Shown here piece after piece: positions 9,403 to 18,316 of a DNA stretch of 64,000 nt (position 1 is the first letter of the stretch; each line of letters starts with the position of its first letter). The notes under the pieces are model-generated. The model did not search any database. It had not been told where the DNA came from and worked only from the letters and a program-made list of their open reading frames with translations. Both the position numbers and the translations under genes were made by a program. The stretch lies in the NCBI GenBank assembly GCA_023954475.1, contig JAMLHW010000002.1, positions 310,001 to 374,000 of the forward strand, read 5' to 3'. This stretch comes from Anaerolineae bacterium. Lineage in GTDB: Bacteria > Chloroflexota > Anaerolineae > Promineifilales > Promineifilaceae.

Positions 9403-9470
9403 GTTGTTGGTTGGATAGTTTGCAGGTACGCCTGTGACTATCCAACCAGACAACTTCCCAGCTACTCAGC
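9401..9470 (+). repeat. Octamer-periodic hairpin directly before the ABC-F start codon
   Basis: AAGTTGT plus TGGTTGGATAGT (9401-9419) pairs with ACTATCCAACCA plus ACAACTT (9437-9456). This gives a 19-bp stem with one bulged G and a small inner CAGG/CCTG stem. From 9403 the sequence reads in 8-base steps: GTTGTTGG, TTGGATAG, TTTGCAGG on the left and CAACCAGA, CAACTTCC, CAGCTACT on the right. There is no U-tract, and no Shine-Dalgarno before the ATG at 9471. It could end the exporter transcript or control ABC-F translation. Confidence 0.6.
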
Positions 9471-11111
9471 ATGATCGCCCTTTCCCTCGACCGCGTCGCC
9501 GTCACCTACGCGACACTGCCCACGTTTACCGACATCTCATGGGAGATTCACGACAATCGCGTCGTCGGCCTCGTCGGGCCAAACGGCAGTGGCAAAAGCT
9601 CGCTGCTGAAGTTAATTTCGGCCGAACGAGAACCCGATCAAGGCCGCGTCATTCCACGCAAAGGGTTGCGCATTGGCTATCTGCATCAGAATCCACAGCT
9701 CAATCCGGAACACACTGTATGGCAGGAAGCGCTGACCGCATCGGCCGAATTAGCCCGCATTGAAGCCGAACTGAGCCATGTCGAAGCGCAGCTAAGCCGA
9801 CCCGCCGTCTACGGCGACGAAAAACGACTCACGCACGTTCTCGATCGGCAAGAGAAATTATTGGCCGCCTACGAAAATCTCGGCGGCGCCAACTACGAAG
9901 GCCGCGTGCACTCCACCTTGCTGCAACTCGGCTTTGCCGAAGTCGATTTGTCGTTGTCGGTCAACGTCCTCAGTGGCGGACAGAAGAAAATGGTTGGCCT
10001 GACCAAGCTACTCGTCAATCAGCCCGACTTGCTGTTGCTCGACGAGCCGGACAACCATCTCGATCTAAATGGCAAGGCGTTTCTGGAGCGATTTATCCGC
10101 AGCTTCAAAGGCGGCGTGATGATCGTCTCGCATGACCGCTATCTGCTTGACGAAGTCGCCGATGAAATTGCCGAAATGGAAGACGGTAACCTGACGCTCT
10201 ACAAAGGCAACTACACCGCCTACATTGCCGAACGCGAATTGCGTCGTCTGCGTCAGCAGCAGATGTACGCCGCGCAACAAAAGGAAATCGCCGGCATCGA
10301 AGCAGCCATCGCTCGCTTTGAACTGTGGGCTTCGCTCGTCGTCAACGAACGCCACATTCGGCAGGCGCGATCGCGCCAAAAGATGCTGGATCGCATGGAA
10401 AAAATCGAAGCTGTAACCGAACAACGCACAATGCGGCTGGAACTGGGCGGCTGGCGCGGCAGCAACAAGGTGGTTGAAATCATCGAGCTCGATAAATGGT
10501 TTCCGGCCAGCAACAACGGCGATGTCGTCATCGTGTTGGCCGGATTAAACTTGTTGATTCAGCGCGGCGAACGGGTTGGTCTGGTTGGCAAGAACGGATC
10601 GGGCAAATCGGTTTTGTTCCGGCTGCTGCTAGGGGAACTTGAACCGTCAGCGGGTGAAATCAGGATTGGGCCGAGTGTCAAAACAGGGTATTATGCGCAA
10701 GAACACGAGGTGCTGGATGGCGACATGACGCTGATCGACACAATTCGCCATGCAGCGACGTTGTCGGAAGGCAGTGCGGTCAGTTTTCTCGGCCGATTTC
10801 AGTTCACATATGAGCAGTGCCGCAGCAAAGTGAGTACCTTGTCAGGAGGTGAACGCAGTCGCCTGCAACTGGCGCTGCTGATGTTGGCGAACGTCAACTT
10901 CCTGCTGCTGGACGAGCCGACGAACAATCTGGACATCAAATCGGCCGAAGTGCTTGAAGCCGCCATCGAGGAGTTCGACGGCACCGTTCTCGTCATTTCA
11001 CACGACCGCTACTTCCTCGACCGCGTCGTCGATCGCATTGTCGAATTGGAAGATGGCGCACTAACCGAATACATCGGCGGCTACACTGATTATCAAAACG
11101 CAATGCAATGA
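9471..11111 (+). CDS. ABC-F family ribosome-associated ATPase
   Basis: The 546-residue protein has two ABC ATPase domains in one chain and no membrane segments. Domain 1: Walker A GPNGSGKS at 36-43, LSGGQ, Walker B LLLLDEPDNHLD. Domain 2: Walker A GKNGSGKS at 373-380, LSGGE at 457-461 and LLLDEPTNNLD. The charged helical linker between them (about 240-320) is where ABC-F proteins reach into the ribosomal E site. Family members act in translation (EttA, Uup) or give ribosome protection against antibiotics (Vga, Msr, OptrA). Which applies here cannot be told from sequence, but the place behind a drug-type exporter with an attenuator-like leader favours stress or antibiotic tolerance. No Shine-Dalgarno; an 8-bp periodic hairpin precedes the start. 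Confidence 0.92.
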   Translation: MIALSLDRVAVTYATLPTFTDISWEIHDNRVVGLVGPNGSGKSSLLKLISAEREPDQGRVIPRKGLRIGYLHQNPQLNPEHTVWQEALTASAELARIEAELSHVEAQLSRPAVYGDEKRLTHVLDRQEKLLAAYENLGGANYEGRVHSTLLQLGFAEVDLSLSVNVLSGGQKKMVGLTKLLVNQPDLLLLDEPDNHLDLNGKAFLERFIRSFKGGVMIVSHDRYLLDEVADEIAEMEDGNLTLYKGNYTAYIAERELRRLRQQQMYAAQQKEIAGIEAAIARFELWASLVVNERHIRQARSRQKMLDRMEKIEAVTEQRTMRLELGGWRGSNKVVEIIELDKWFPASNNGDVVIVLAGLNLLIQRGERVGLVGKNGSGKSVLFRLLLGELEPSAGEIRIGPSVKTGYYAQEHEVLDGDMTLIDTIRHAATLSEGSAVSFLGRFQFTYEQCRSKVSTLSGGERSRLQLALLMLANVNFLLLDEPTNNLDIKSAEVLEAAIEEFDGTVLVISHDRYFLDRVVDRIVELEDGALTEYIGGYTDYQNAMQ

Positions 11112-11142
11112 CCGTATCCGAACATTGTTGCGAGGGAAAAGA

Positions 11143-12666
11143 TTAGTCAAGTGGTCCGTCGATAACCTTGGCCAGTTCTCGCATACTTTCGGTTTCTCCC
11201 GAGTAAATTGCTTCAACCAGTAACTCGGCTGTCATACCTTGTTCTGCATACGCTGCATCTGTCACTTCACTAGCTTGCTCAATGGCATCGCTCAGAAATA
11301 GTTTCCACTCGCCATTCACCTCACCGAATCCGAAGAGGTGGACTATTGGTGTCTCTGGATCATCGGTTTCCAGTTGTACAAAACCACTATCCGATCTGAT
11401 GAGGTGAAGCAATAATCGATCGACATCTACATCAAATGTCTCTATCGTTTGTACATCTGATTGGACAATGGATATAAGAACATCCTTCGGTTCAAGGCTT
11501 TCAAGCTCTGTTCGGGTGTGATTTAGGCGCAAGGTCAATACTTGCAAAATGTTGACGATGGGTTCATCTGTGAAGTCTGATGCGCTGGCTTCTAGCGCAA
11601 GTTGCCTGAGATATTCATAATGCGCCAATGTGTCTTCACTAATCAGTGACGCAACAGTCTCACCATTTTGGGCGTTGATAGCCGCCATATAAGCGCTGAC
11701 CGTATCTTTTAACAGTGATTCTAGCTCTGCTATTGTAGGTGTAGTTGAAGTCAAAGGACCGTAAAATGACATATCATTGAAGTTGTCACCGTATTGCGCT
11801 TTCATTACCTCAGCGAGGAGAGAATTCTTGTCTTCGAATAAATTAGTATTTTCACTGCTCGAGTCAACGTCAGCAAAAAGCAAAGCTTCTTGTAATTCAA
11901 ATCGGTTTGATGACCCAATGCGCCAGACACCATCTTCAAACTGGAATTCGAATGTCAACTGCACATCGGCGACTAAATCGACTGTAGCTATGGCTCGATC
12001 TATAGCGGTCGACTCTATGGTCAATTGATCAAAATCAACCGGATCAATTGTAAGCAGAGGTGCTCCTATCTCTATTTGATGGACAAAAATCTCTAATCCA
12101 GTGAGCAGTTCAAGCTCGCTGCGCATGAATTCATGCCGCAATGCAAGCAGTTCTACTTTGGGCAGTGCCGCCATTTCGAATAGTAGCCATATGTTACCTT
12201 CAAGCAATGCTGCTTGGCGCAATTCTTCGTAGAATTTGACTACATCACTACTGACTACTGCCAATACTGCATCTGCATCCTTGTCAAGCATGGCTTTTCG
12301 GTAGGATTCATATGGGGGCTGGACTGCCGCTGTGATTTCTTCGGCCGACAACAGATCTGCCTGATCAACAGTTGGCGTAGATGTCGATGTGGGAGGACCG
12401 GCTGCTAGTGCATCAACTGTTTGTAATACGGGTGATTTCGTCGGTGTTTCTGCTGGTGTGGGTGTCGATGAGGAATCTCGTGTTGCAGTGGGTGCCATTG
12501 TTGACGGTACAACTGTAGCAGGTTCTACGGTCAGTGTAGCGGTTGCTGTGATTTCGACAATCGTCTGGGTCGGCTGCACGTCGGCCGAATCATCTTCCGT
12601 AGGAGATGAACAACCAACAGCAAATAAACCAATCACAGCAATGGTGCAGATGATTCGATATGACAT
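11143..12666 (-). CDS. Lipoprotein with two tandem NTF2-like-looking repeats
   Basis: The ATG at 12666 is chosen over the longer frame from 12714 because AAGGAGAG lies just upstream and the protein then starts as a clean lipoprotein signal (MSYRIICTIAVIGLFAVGC; lipid-bearing Cys19). A Thr/Pro-rich linker follows. Two regions are similar to each other: one around AAVQPPYESYRKAMLDK..FYEELRQAA and a second around VSAYMAAINAQNGE..HYEYLRQLA, each followed by an L.LR..R.ELE.L segment. This is an internal duplication of a domain that looks NTF2/SnoaL-like. Function unknown; probably anchored outside the cytoplasmic membrane. It converges with the ABC-F gene (31-base gap). Confidence 0.8.
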   Translation of the reverse strand: MSYRIICTIAVIGLFAVGCSSPTEDDSADVQPTQTIVEITATATLTVEPATVVPSTMAPTATRDSSSTPTPAETPTKSPVLQTVDALAAGPPTSTSTPTVDQADLLSAEEITAAVQPPYESYRKAMLDKDADAVLAVVSSDVVKFYEELRQAALLEGNIWLLFEMAALPKVELLALRHEFMRSELELLTGLEIFVHQIEIGAPLLTIDPVDFDQLTIESTAIDRAIATVDLVADVQLTFEFQFEDGVWRIGSSNRFELQEALLFADVDSSSENTNLFEDKNSLLAEVMKAQYGDNFNDMSFYGPLTSTTPTIAELESLLKDTVSAYMAAINAQNGETVASLISEDTLAHYEYLRQLALEASASDFTDEPIVNILQVLTLRLNHTRTELESLEPKDVLISIVQSDVQTIETFDVDVDRLLLHLIRSDSGFVQLETDDPETPIVHLFGFGEVNGEWKLFLSDAIEQASEVTDAAYAEQGMTAELLVEAIYSGETESMRELAKVIDGPLD

Positions 12667-12766
12667 GATTAGACTCTCCTTGCTGTTTTCGGCCGAAAGT
12701 GGCACACTTGACACAGAATGATCTACATTCTAGCATCAACGGGATAATACCGAAAGTCAGCACATT

Positions 12767-13102
12767 ATGAGCAAAAACAAACACTCTATAGAAGCCGACC
12801 TCCAACGTCTGTCAGATGAAAGTTTCCTGCAACGTATGGTACGCGACATGAAACTGGCCTTCTGGTTGTTCCAGCAACGCGAAGTGTCCCTGCTGGCCAA
12901 AGCGGTTCCAGTACTGGTACTGGCCTACACATTAGCACCGCTGGATTTGATCCCTGACTTCATACCGATTTTAGGGCAGCTTGATGACATCGCGCTCATC
13001 ATGCTCGGGGTGCGCTTCTTCCTGCGACTGGCACCGCCACAAGTCGTGGGTCGGTATGAAGCCGACAGGCGCGGTCTTGTACCGATTGACCCGGATCTTT
13101 GA
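12767..13102 (+). CDS. DUF1232 (YkvA-like) small membrane protein
   Basis: This 111-residue protein has the typical DUF1232 core: a hydrophobic segment followed by the phrase [11 protein letters not shown]-type, here [18 protein letters not shown], and a second hydrophobic stretch. Family members are widespread and of unknown function. The ATG has no clear Shine-Dalgarno. A phosphatase gene follows 15 bases later, so the two are probably cotranscribed. Confidence 0.8.
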   Translation: MSKNKHSIEADLQRLSDESFLQRMVRDMKLAFWLFQQREVSLLAKAVPVLVLAYTLAPLDLIPDFIPILGQLDDIALIMLGVRFFLRLAPPQVVGRYEADRRGLVPIDPDL

Positions 13103-13117
13103 CGCTCCACTGCCAAG

Positions 13118-13879
13118 ATGACTCTATCCAAAATGTATCCGGAAAAACGGAAACTCAACTGGCCCAATTGCCATAATGCGCGCGATTTAGGCGGATTGCC
13201 GCTGCCTGACGGCACTCAGACCCGTTGGCAAGCCATTGTACGCAGTGATTTGCCGGCGCGTTTAACCGCTGCCGGTCAACAGGCGCTGCTCGACTACGGC
13301 ATTCGCACCATTATCGACCTGCGTCGGCCGAACGAAGTGATCGAGCACCCAACCGAGTTCGGCCGAAATGCATTCACCGAGTATGGCCTGACCATTCTCA
13401 ACACCCCTGTCGAACGTACCGATCCCGCGTTTCGCCGATCAATGAAAGCTGCCGCCACGCGTGCCGACTTGTACTGTGGTGCACTGCAATGGATGGCAGC
13501 CGAGAATGCTGCCGCCATCAAGGCAATTGCCCATGCTCGGCCCGGTGGCATCTTGATTCATTGCCATGCCGGCAAAGATCGCACAGGCATCACAACCGCA
13601 CTACTGCTGAGCGTAGTTGGTGTGGCGGCGGCAGACATCGCGGCAGATTACGCGTTGACACAGAAGAATCTCTGGCCGCTTTATGCCAAATGGGTAGCAG
13701 AAGTTGGCGACGAAGCAGAAATCGACCCATGGTACAAACCAATTACCGCACCGGAAACGATGTTGGCGACGCTCGACTTTTTAGACAAGCAGTACGGAGG
13801 TGCAGCGGGCTACCTCCTGCAAGCGGGTGTGTGCGAGTCGGAACTGAGGTTGCTGCGCCAACGGCTGACAACGAATTGA
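13118..13879 (+). CDS. Tyrosine phosphatase family protein (Y_phosphatase3-like)
   Basis: In this 253-residue protein the active-site loop HCHAGKDRTG is at 148-157, with nucleophile Cys149 and phosphate-binding Arg155. The N-terminal phrase NARDLGGLPLPDG is the usual entry of the Y_phosphatase3 family (dual specificity / phosphoinositide-type phosphatases). Cytoplasmic; substrate unknown. The start is uncertain. The ATG at 13118 has no Shine-Dalgarno, and the next ATG (13133) is preceded by ACTGCCAA and CTATCCAA, which resemble the octamers seen in front of the ABC-F and RfbH genes. Confidence 0.87.
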   Translation: MTLSKMYPEKRKLNWPNCHNARDLGGLPLPDGTQTRWQAIVRSDLPARLTAAGQQALLDYGIRTIIDLRRPNEVIEHPTEFGRNAFTEYGLTILNTPVERTDPAFRRSMKAAATRADLYCGALQWMAAENAAAIKAIAHARPGGILIHCHAGKDRTGITTALLLSVVGVAAADIAADYALTQKNLWPLYAKWVAEVGDEAEIDPWYKPITAPETMLATLDFLDKQYGGAAGYLLQAGVCESELRLLRQRLTTN

Positions 13880-13908
13880 CGGACATTTTTCTCACACAAC
13901 TTCCACGG

Positions 13909-13914
13909 TAAAAT
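13909..13914 (+). promoter_or_regulatory. -10 element for a leaderless menB transcript
   Basis: TAAAAT is followed by exactly six bases and then the ATG of menB at 13921. RNA synthesis would start at or next to the A of the start codon. There is no Shine-Dalgarno. The -35 region (TTTTTC, 17 bases upstream) is weak. Confidence 0.45.
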
Positions 13915-13920
13915 AGACAT

Positions 13921-14763
13921 ATGAGCAAAGCAAACTGGGTTACAGTCAAAGAATACGAAGACATTACTTACAAAAAGTCAAATGGCGTCGCGCGGATCGC
14001 GTTCAATCGGCCGAATGTACGCAATGCATTTCGGCCGAAAACGGTCGGAGAACTTTTCGCAGCATTTGTCGATGCCCGTGAGGACACATCCATCGGTGTC
14101 GTACTGCTATCGGCCGAAGGGCCGTCGACCAAAGACGGCGTCTATTCATTTTGCAGCGGTGGTGACCAACGGGCGCGGGGTCACCAGGGCTACGTCGACG
14201 AAGACGGCATGCCCCGCCTTAACATTCTTGAAGTGCAGCGTCTGATCCGGTTTATGCCCAAAGTCGTCATCGCCGTCGTGCCCGGCTGGGCGGTGGGCGG
14301 CGGCCATAGCCTGCACGTCGTCTGCGATCTCACCCTCGCCAGCCAGGAACACGCCATCTTCAAGCAAACCGATGCCGACGTGACCAGCTTCGACGGCGGC
14401 TACGGCTCCGCATACCTGGCAAAAATGGTCGGGCAGAAGCGGGCACGCGAGATTTTCTTTCTCGGTCGCAACTATTCGGCCCAAGAAGCTTACGAGATGG
14501 GCATGGTCAATGCCGTTATCCCCCACGCTGAACTGGAAGATACGGCTTACGAATGGGCGCAGGAAATTCTGGGCAAATCGCCGACTTCGATCAAGATGCT
14601 CAAATTCGCCCTGAACCTCACCGATGACGGCATGGTCGGCCAGCAGGTATTTGCCGGTGAAGCGACGCGTCTGGCCTATATGACTGATGAAGCCAAAGAG
14701 GGTCGCAACGCTTTTCTGGAGAAACGCAAGCCCGATTTCCGGGACATCAAATGGATTCCCTAA
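13921..14763 (+). CDS. menB: 1,4-dihydroxy-2-naphthoyl-CoA synthase
   Basis: The 280-residue crotonase-fold enzyme closes the second ring of menaquinone by Dieckmann-type cyclisation of o-succinylbenzoyl-CoA. MenB-specific features are present: NRPNVRNAFRPKTV near the N-terminus, FCSGGDQ, the oxyanion-hole loop GWAVGGGHSLHVVCDL, the TSFDGGYGS stretch and the C-terminal KRKPDF. It is alone: no other men gene is nearby, so the rest of the pathway lies elsewhere. It converges with hutH, only eight bases separating the stops. It carries four copies of TCGGCCGA or near variants in the first 200 bases. Confidence 0.96.
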   Translation: MSKANWVTVKEYEDITYKKSNGVARIAFNRPNVRNAFRPKTVGELFAAFVDAREDTSIGVVLLSAEGPSTKDGVYSFCSGGDQRARGHQGYVDEDGMPRLNILEVQRLIRFMPKVVIAVVPGWAVGGGHSLHVVCDLTLASQEHAIFKQTDADVTSFDGGYGSAYLAKMVGQKRAREIFFLGRNYSAQEAYEMGMVNAVIPHAELEDTAYEWAQEILGKSPTSIKMLKFALNLTDDGMVGQQVFAGEATRLAYMTDEAKEGRNAFLEKRKPDFRDIKWIP

Positions 14764-14771
14764 AACAGTGC

Positions 14772-16316
14772 TTATTCGCCTAACGCGGCATCGACGGCGT
14801 CTTTGATGCGACCATTGTGAACGAGACGGCGCATTTGCTCGATGTAGGGTGCAAGAATGACATCGCCTGTGATAAACGGGACGCGTTTGCGGATAATATC
14901 GCAGGCGGTGCGCGTTCCCAGTCCGGGTTCGGCCGAGTTCCCTTCTCGCCGCAAATCAATGCCCTGTGCCGCTGCCATCATCTCGATACCCACAATCGTC
15001 TCGACGTGTGTCAATATCTGCTCGGTCTGCCGCACCGCCGTCGCCCCCATACTGACATGATCCTCAATATTGGCGCTGCTGGGAATGGTGTCCGCACTCG
15101 CCGGATGCGCCAACACCTTGTTCTCTGACGCCAGCGCCGCCGCCGTGTACTGCGCAATCATGAAGCCGCTTTCCAGTCCGCCCCCTTTCGTTAAAAACAT
15201 GGGCAATACACCGCCGTTGCTGTTGGCATCGACCAGTTGCGCAATGCGACGTTCGCTCATGTTGCCGATTTCCGTGAGTGCCAGCTTCATATAATCCATC
15301 GCCAGCGCAATCGGCTCACCGTGAAAATTCCCGGCCGAAATCACGTCTGGTTCGCCCGTTTCATTATCGATAAAAATGATCGGGTTATCGTTGACAGAGT
15401 TTAGCTCAATGTCTATGACCCATTGGGCATAGGCAATGGCATCGCGACACGCACCGTGAACTTGCGGCACGCAGCGCAGTGTGTACGGATCCTGTACGTT
15501 GTTTGAACCGGCGCCGCGTAGCATGGTGCTGCCCTGCAGCAGACGCATCAGCCAGGTAGCGCAATCGATCTGGCGTGGATGCGGACGCAGTGCATGCACA
15601 CGCGGATCGTATGCCTGATCGGTGCCATTGAGTGCTTCGAGCGACATACATGCAGCAATATCGGCCGAAAATGCCAGATTGATTGCTCGCCTGACCAGCA
15701 ACGCGCCCATGCCCACCATCATCGCCGTGCCGTTGAGCAGTGCCAACCCTTCTTTGGCTTGCAGTTCCAGCGGTTTGATACCAGCGCGACGCAACGCGTA
15801 TTCGGCCGAAATCACCTGCCCGCGATGATCGACTTCCCCTTCGCCAATTAAAGCCAGGGCCAGATGCGCCAACTGCGCCAGGTCACCGCTTGCGCCGAGA
15901 GAACCCTGCGATGGTACGCAGGGATGAATGCCCGCATTGAGCACGTCTATCAACGTCTGGACAACGACCGGTCGTACGCCGGAATAGCCACGAGCCAGTG
16001 TGTTGGCGCGGACGAGCAGCATGGCGCGGACAACGCTTTCCGGCAGATCGGGGCCGGTTCCAGCGGCATGTGAACGGACCAGGTTGAGTTGTAGTTGTCG
16101 CGTTTGTTCGGCCGAAATGATTTTGTCCTTAAATCGGCCGAATCCTGTCGTAATCCCGTATGCTACCTCGTCGCGTGCTACCAGCGCCTCCACCGCCTGG
16201 CGCGACTGCATAATGCGCGGCAATGTCGCCGGATCCAGCGCCACCGAGCGTCCATTGGCAACCGCAACCACATCGTCGACCTTCAACTGTGTGCCATCAA
16301 TCAGGAGTGGATTCAT
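14772..16316 (-). CDS. hutH: Histidine ammonia-lyase
   Basis: This enzyme converts L-histidine to urocanate and ammonia. With the start at 16316 (MNPLLIDG) it has 514 residues, close to the usual 500-510. The Ala142-Ser143-Gly144 triad that cyclises to the MIO cofactor sits in SLGASGDLAQL, the same numbering as in the Pseudomonas enzyme. An upstream in-frame ATG at 16358 would add 14 residues but lies ahead of a perfect TATAAT, so it is rejected. The gene diverges from hutU. Confidence 0.96.
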   Translation of the reverse strand: MNPLLIDGTQLKVDDVVAVANGRSVALDPATLPRIMQSRQAVEALVARDEVAYGITTGFGRFKDKIISAEQTRQLQLNLVRSHAAGTGPDLPESVVRAMLLVRANTLARGYSGVRPVVVQTLIDVLNAGIHPCVPSQGSLGASGDLAQLAHLALALIGEGEVDHRGQVISAEYALRRAGIKPLELQAKEGLALLNGTAMMVGMGALLVRRAINLAFSADIAACMSLEALNGTDQAYDPRVHALRPHPRQIDCATWLMRLLQGSTMLRGAGSNNVQDPYTLRCVPQVHGACRDAIAYAQWVIDIELNSVNDNPIIFIDNETGEPDVISAGNFHGEPIALAMDYMKLALTEIGNMSERRIAQLVDANSNGGVLPMFLTKGGGLESGFMIAQYTAAALASENKVLAHPASADTIPSSANIEDHVSMGATAVRQTEQILTHVETIVGIEMMAAAQGIDLRREGNSAEPGLGTRTACDIIRKRVPFITGDVILAPYIEQMRRLVHNGRIKDAVDAALGE

Positions 16317-16322
16317 AGTGCC

Positions 16323-16328
16323 ATTATA
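16323..16328 (-). promoter_or_regulatory. TATAAT -10 for a leaderless hutH transcript
   Basis: On the minus strand TATAAT is followed by GGCACT and then the hutH ATG. The six-base spacing places transcription start on the first base of the start codon. No Shine-Dalgarno exists. The -35 side is T-rich (TTTTCC, 16 bases away) but not a consensus match. Confidence 0.55.
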
Positions 16329-16388
16329 TCGCGGAATAGCGTGAGGAAAACATAACAATCGGCCGATGCGACGGCATCAAGAACGCGT

Positions 16389-16479
16389 TACAATTCAATA
16401 AACAGGCTGTGGGCCGGCCATTTCTTGCGATGGCCTAACAACACGGCTAACAACCTGCATTCAATCCCCGGAGGTTCAA
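16389..16479 (+). promoter_or_regulatory. hutU -10 element and structured leader
   Basis: TACAAT at 16389-16394 is a probable -10. The leader then contains a 6-bp hairpin GGCCAT (16416-16421) / ATGGCC (16430-16435) and ends with a strong GGAGG Shine-Dalgarno at 16469-16473. It resembles no riboswitch class I know. Confidence 0.4.
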
Positions 16480-18144
16480 ATGTCCCAACCACATACCCGC
16501 ACTGTCCGCGCCCCGCGCGGCACACAATTAACCTGCAAAAACTGGATGCTCGAAGCACCCTACCGCATGATCCAGCACAACCTCGAACCCGAAGTCGCCG
16601 GTGAACCCGATAAACTCGTCGTATATGGCGGTCGCGGCAAAGCAGCACGCAATTGGGAAAGTTTCGACGCCATTCTCCACGCGCTGCGCACGATGGAAAT
16701 AGATGAAACACTCCTCGTTCAATCCGGCAAACCCGTCGGCATCATCCGCACCCACCTCGATGCACCACGTGTCATCATCGCCAACAGCAACATCGTGCCG
16801 CACTGGGCAACACAGGAAAACTTCGACAAATGGGAACGCGAAGGATTGATTATGTACGGCCAGATGACAGCAGGAAGTTGGATCTATATCGGTACACAAG
16901 GTATTTTGCAGGGCACGTACGAAACGCTGGCATCATTGGCCAAACAACAAGGATGGGGCAGCCTCAAGGGGAAATTTACACTCACCGCCGGACTTGGTGA
17001 AATGGGCGGTGCCCAGCCGCTGGCCGTGACGATGAACGAAGGTGTCGCTCTGGTCGTCGAAGTGGCGCAATGGCGTATTGAGCGGCGTTTACACGACCGC
17101 TACCTCGACCGCGCGACCGATAACCTGGAAGAAGCGATGACATGGGTCGAAGAAGCAGTAGCGCATGAACAACCGCTCAGTGTCGGTCTGCTGGGCAATG
17201 CGGCCGAAATCCTGCCCAAACTGGTTGCACTGGGCGTCGTTCCCGATGTGGTGACCGATCAGACCTCGGCACACGATCCGTTCAAATACATTCCAATCGG
17301 CATGAGCGAAGAGGAAGCGCAACGCCTAACGGAAACGGAGGCAGGCCGCCGCGAGTTGACCGACCGTTCAATGGCCGCCATGGCAGAACACGTCAAAGCG
17401 ATGCTGGCGTTCCAGCGCGCGGGAGCTGTCGTTTTTGACTACGGCAACAACTTGCGCCAACGCGCATACGACTACGGTGTCAAAGATGCGTTCGATTATC
17501 CCGGTTTTGTACCGGCGTACATCAGACCATTGTTTTGCGAAGGCAAAGGCCCGTTTCGCTGGGTGGCACTTTCCGGCGATCCCGAGGACATCTACCGCAC
17601 CGACGAAGCAATTCTGGATTTGTTTCCCGATGACGAACCGCTACAGCGCTGGATTCGCATGGCGCGTGAGCAGGTTGAATTTCAGGGATTGCCGTCGCGA
17701 ATCTGCTGGCTGGGTTACGGCGACCGCGCCAAAGCGGGGTTGAAGTTCAATGAATTGGTGGCGACCGGTGTCGTCAGTGCGCCGATTGCGATTGGACGCG
17801 ACCACCTCGACTGTGGCTCAGTCGCCAGCCCAAATCGCGAAACGGAAGCGATGAAGGATGGTTCGGACGCGATTAGTGACTGGCCGCTGCTCAATTTTGC
17901 GCTAAATGCCGTTCAAGGCGCAACGTGGGTCAGTTTCCACCATGGCGGTGGCGTCGGCATTGGGTACAGCCAACACGCGGGACAGGTCGTTGTCGCTGAC
18001 GGCACGCCGGAAGCGGCGCTGCGGGTAGAACGAGTGTTGCGCGCCGATCCGTTTATGGGTGTCATTCGCCACGCGGATGCGGGCTACGAAGAAGCAATTG
18101 AAGTAGCGCGCAGGACCGACATTCAAATTCCGATGCTGGACTGA
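16480..18144 (+). CDS. hutU: Urocanate hydratase
   Basis: The 554-residue enzyme adds water to urocanate to give imidazolonepropionate, using tightly bound NAD. The NAD-binding [12 protein letters not shown] and the catalytic segment [17 protein letters not shown] with active-site Cys445 are intact, as is the [16 protein letters not shown] signature. It is the first gene of the rightward hut group; ftcD follows after 172 bases with its own -10 element. Confidence 0.97.
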   Translation: MSQPHTRTVRAPRGTQLTCKNWMLEAPYRMIQHNLEPEVAGEPDKLVVYGGRGKAARNWESFDAILHALRTMEIDETLLVQSGKPVGIIRTHLDAPRVIIANSNIVPHWATQENFDKWEREGLIMYGQMTAGSWIYIGTQGILQGTYETLASLAKQQGWGSLKGKFTLTAGLGEMGGAQPLAVTMNEGVALVVEVAQWRIERRLHDRYLDRATDNLEEAMTWVEEAVAHEQPLSVGLLGNAAEILPKLVALGVVPDVVTDQTSAHDPFKYIPIGMSEEEAQRLTETEAGRRELTDRSMAAMAEHVKAMLAFQRAGAVVFDYGNNLRQRAYDYGVKDAFDYPGFVPAYIRPLFCEGKGPFRWVALSGDPEDIYRTDEAILDLFPDDEPLQRWIRMAREQVEFQGLPSRICWLGYGDRAKAGLKFNELVATGVVSAPIAIGRDHLDCGSVASPNRETEAMKDGSDAISDWPLLNFALNAVQGATWVSFHHGGGVGIGYSQHAGQVVVADGTPEAALRVERVLRADPFMGVIRHADAGYEEAIEVARRTDIQIPMLD

Positions 18145-18239
18145 GGAGACGCGTCACAGTCGGCACAAATACCCTCAATACGGCAAACTATTCGTGAGAC
18201 TTGCGTGACTTGTGACGTGGCAAAGGTTGGGCAGCGTGT

Positions 18240-18264
18240 ATTTTCGGCCGAAAATCCTTACAAT
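18240..18264 (+). promoter_or_regulatory. ftcD promoter region with 16-bp palindrome centred on TCGGCCGA
   Basis: ATTTTCGGCCGAAAAT (18240-18255) is a perfect 16-bp palindrome that lies four bases before a -10-like TACAAT (18259-18264). This makes it a candidate operator for ftcD-hutI, or simply an extended copy of the iterated palindrome. The ftcD ATG is at 18317 with AGGAG about 11 bases upstream. Confidence 0.4.
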
Positions 18265-18316
18265 GGCATCCACAATCCCTTCTTTTCAACCTTGAAGCAC
18301 AGGAGCTTCTTTCCGC

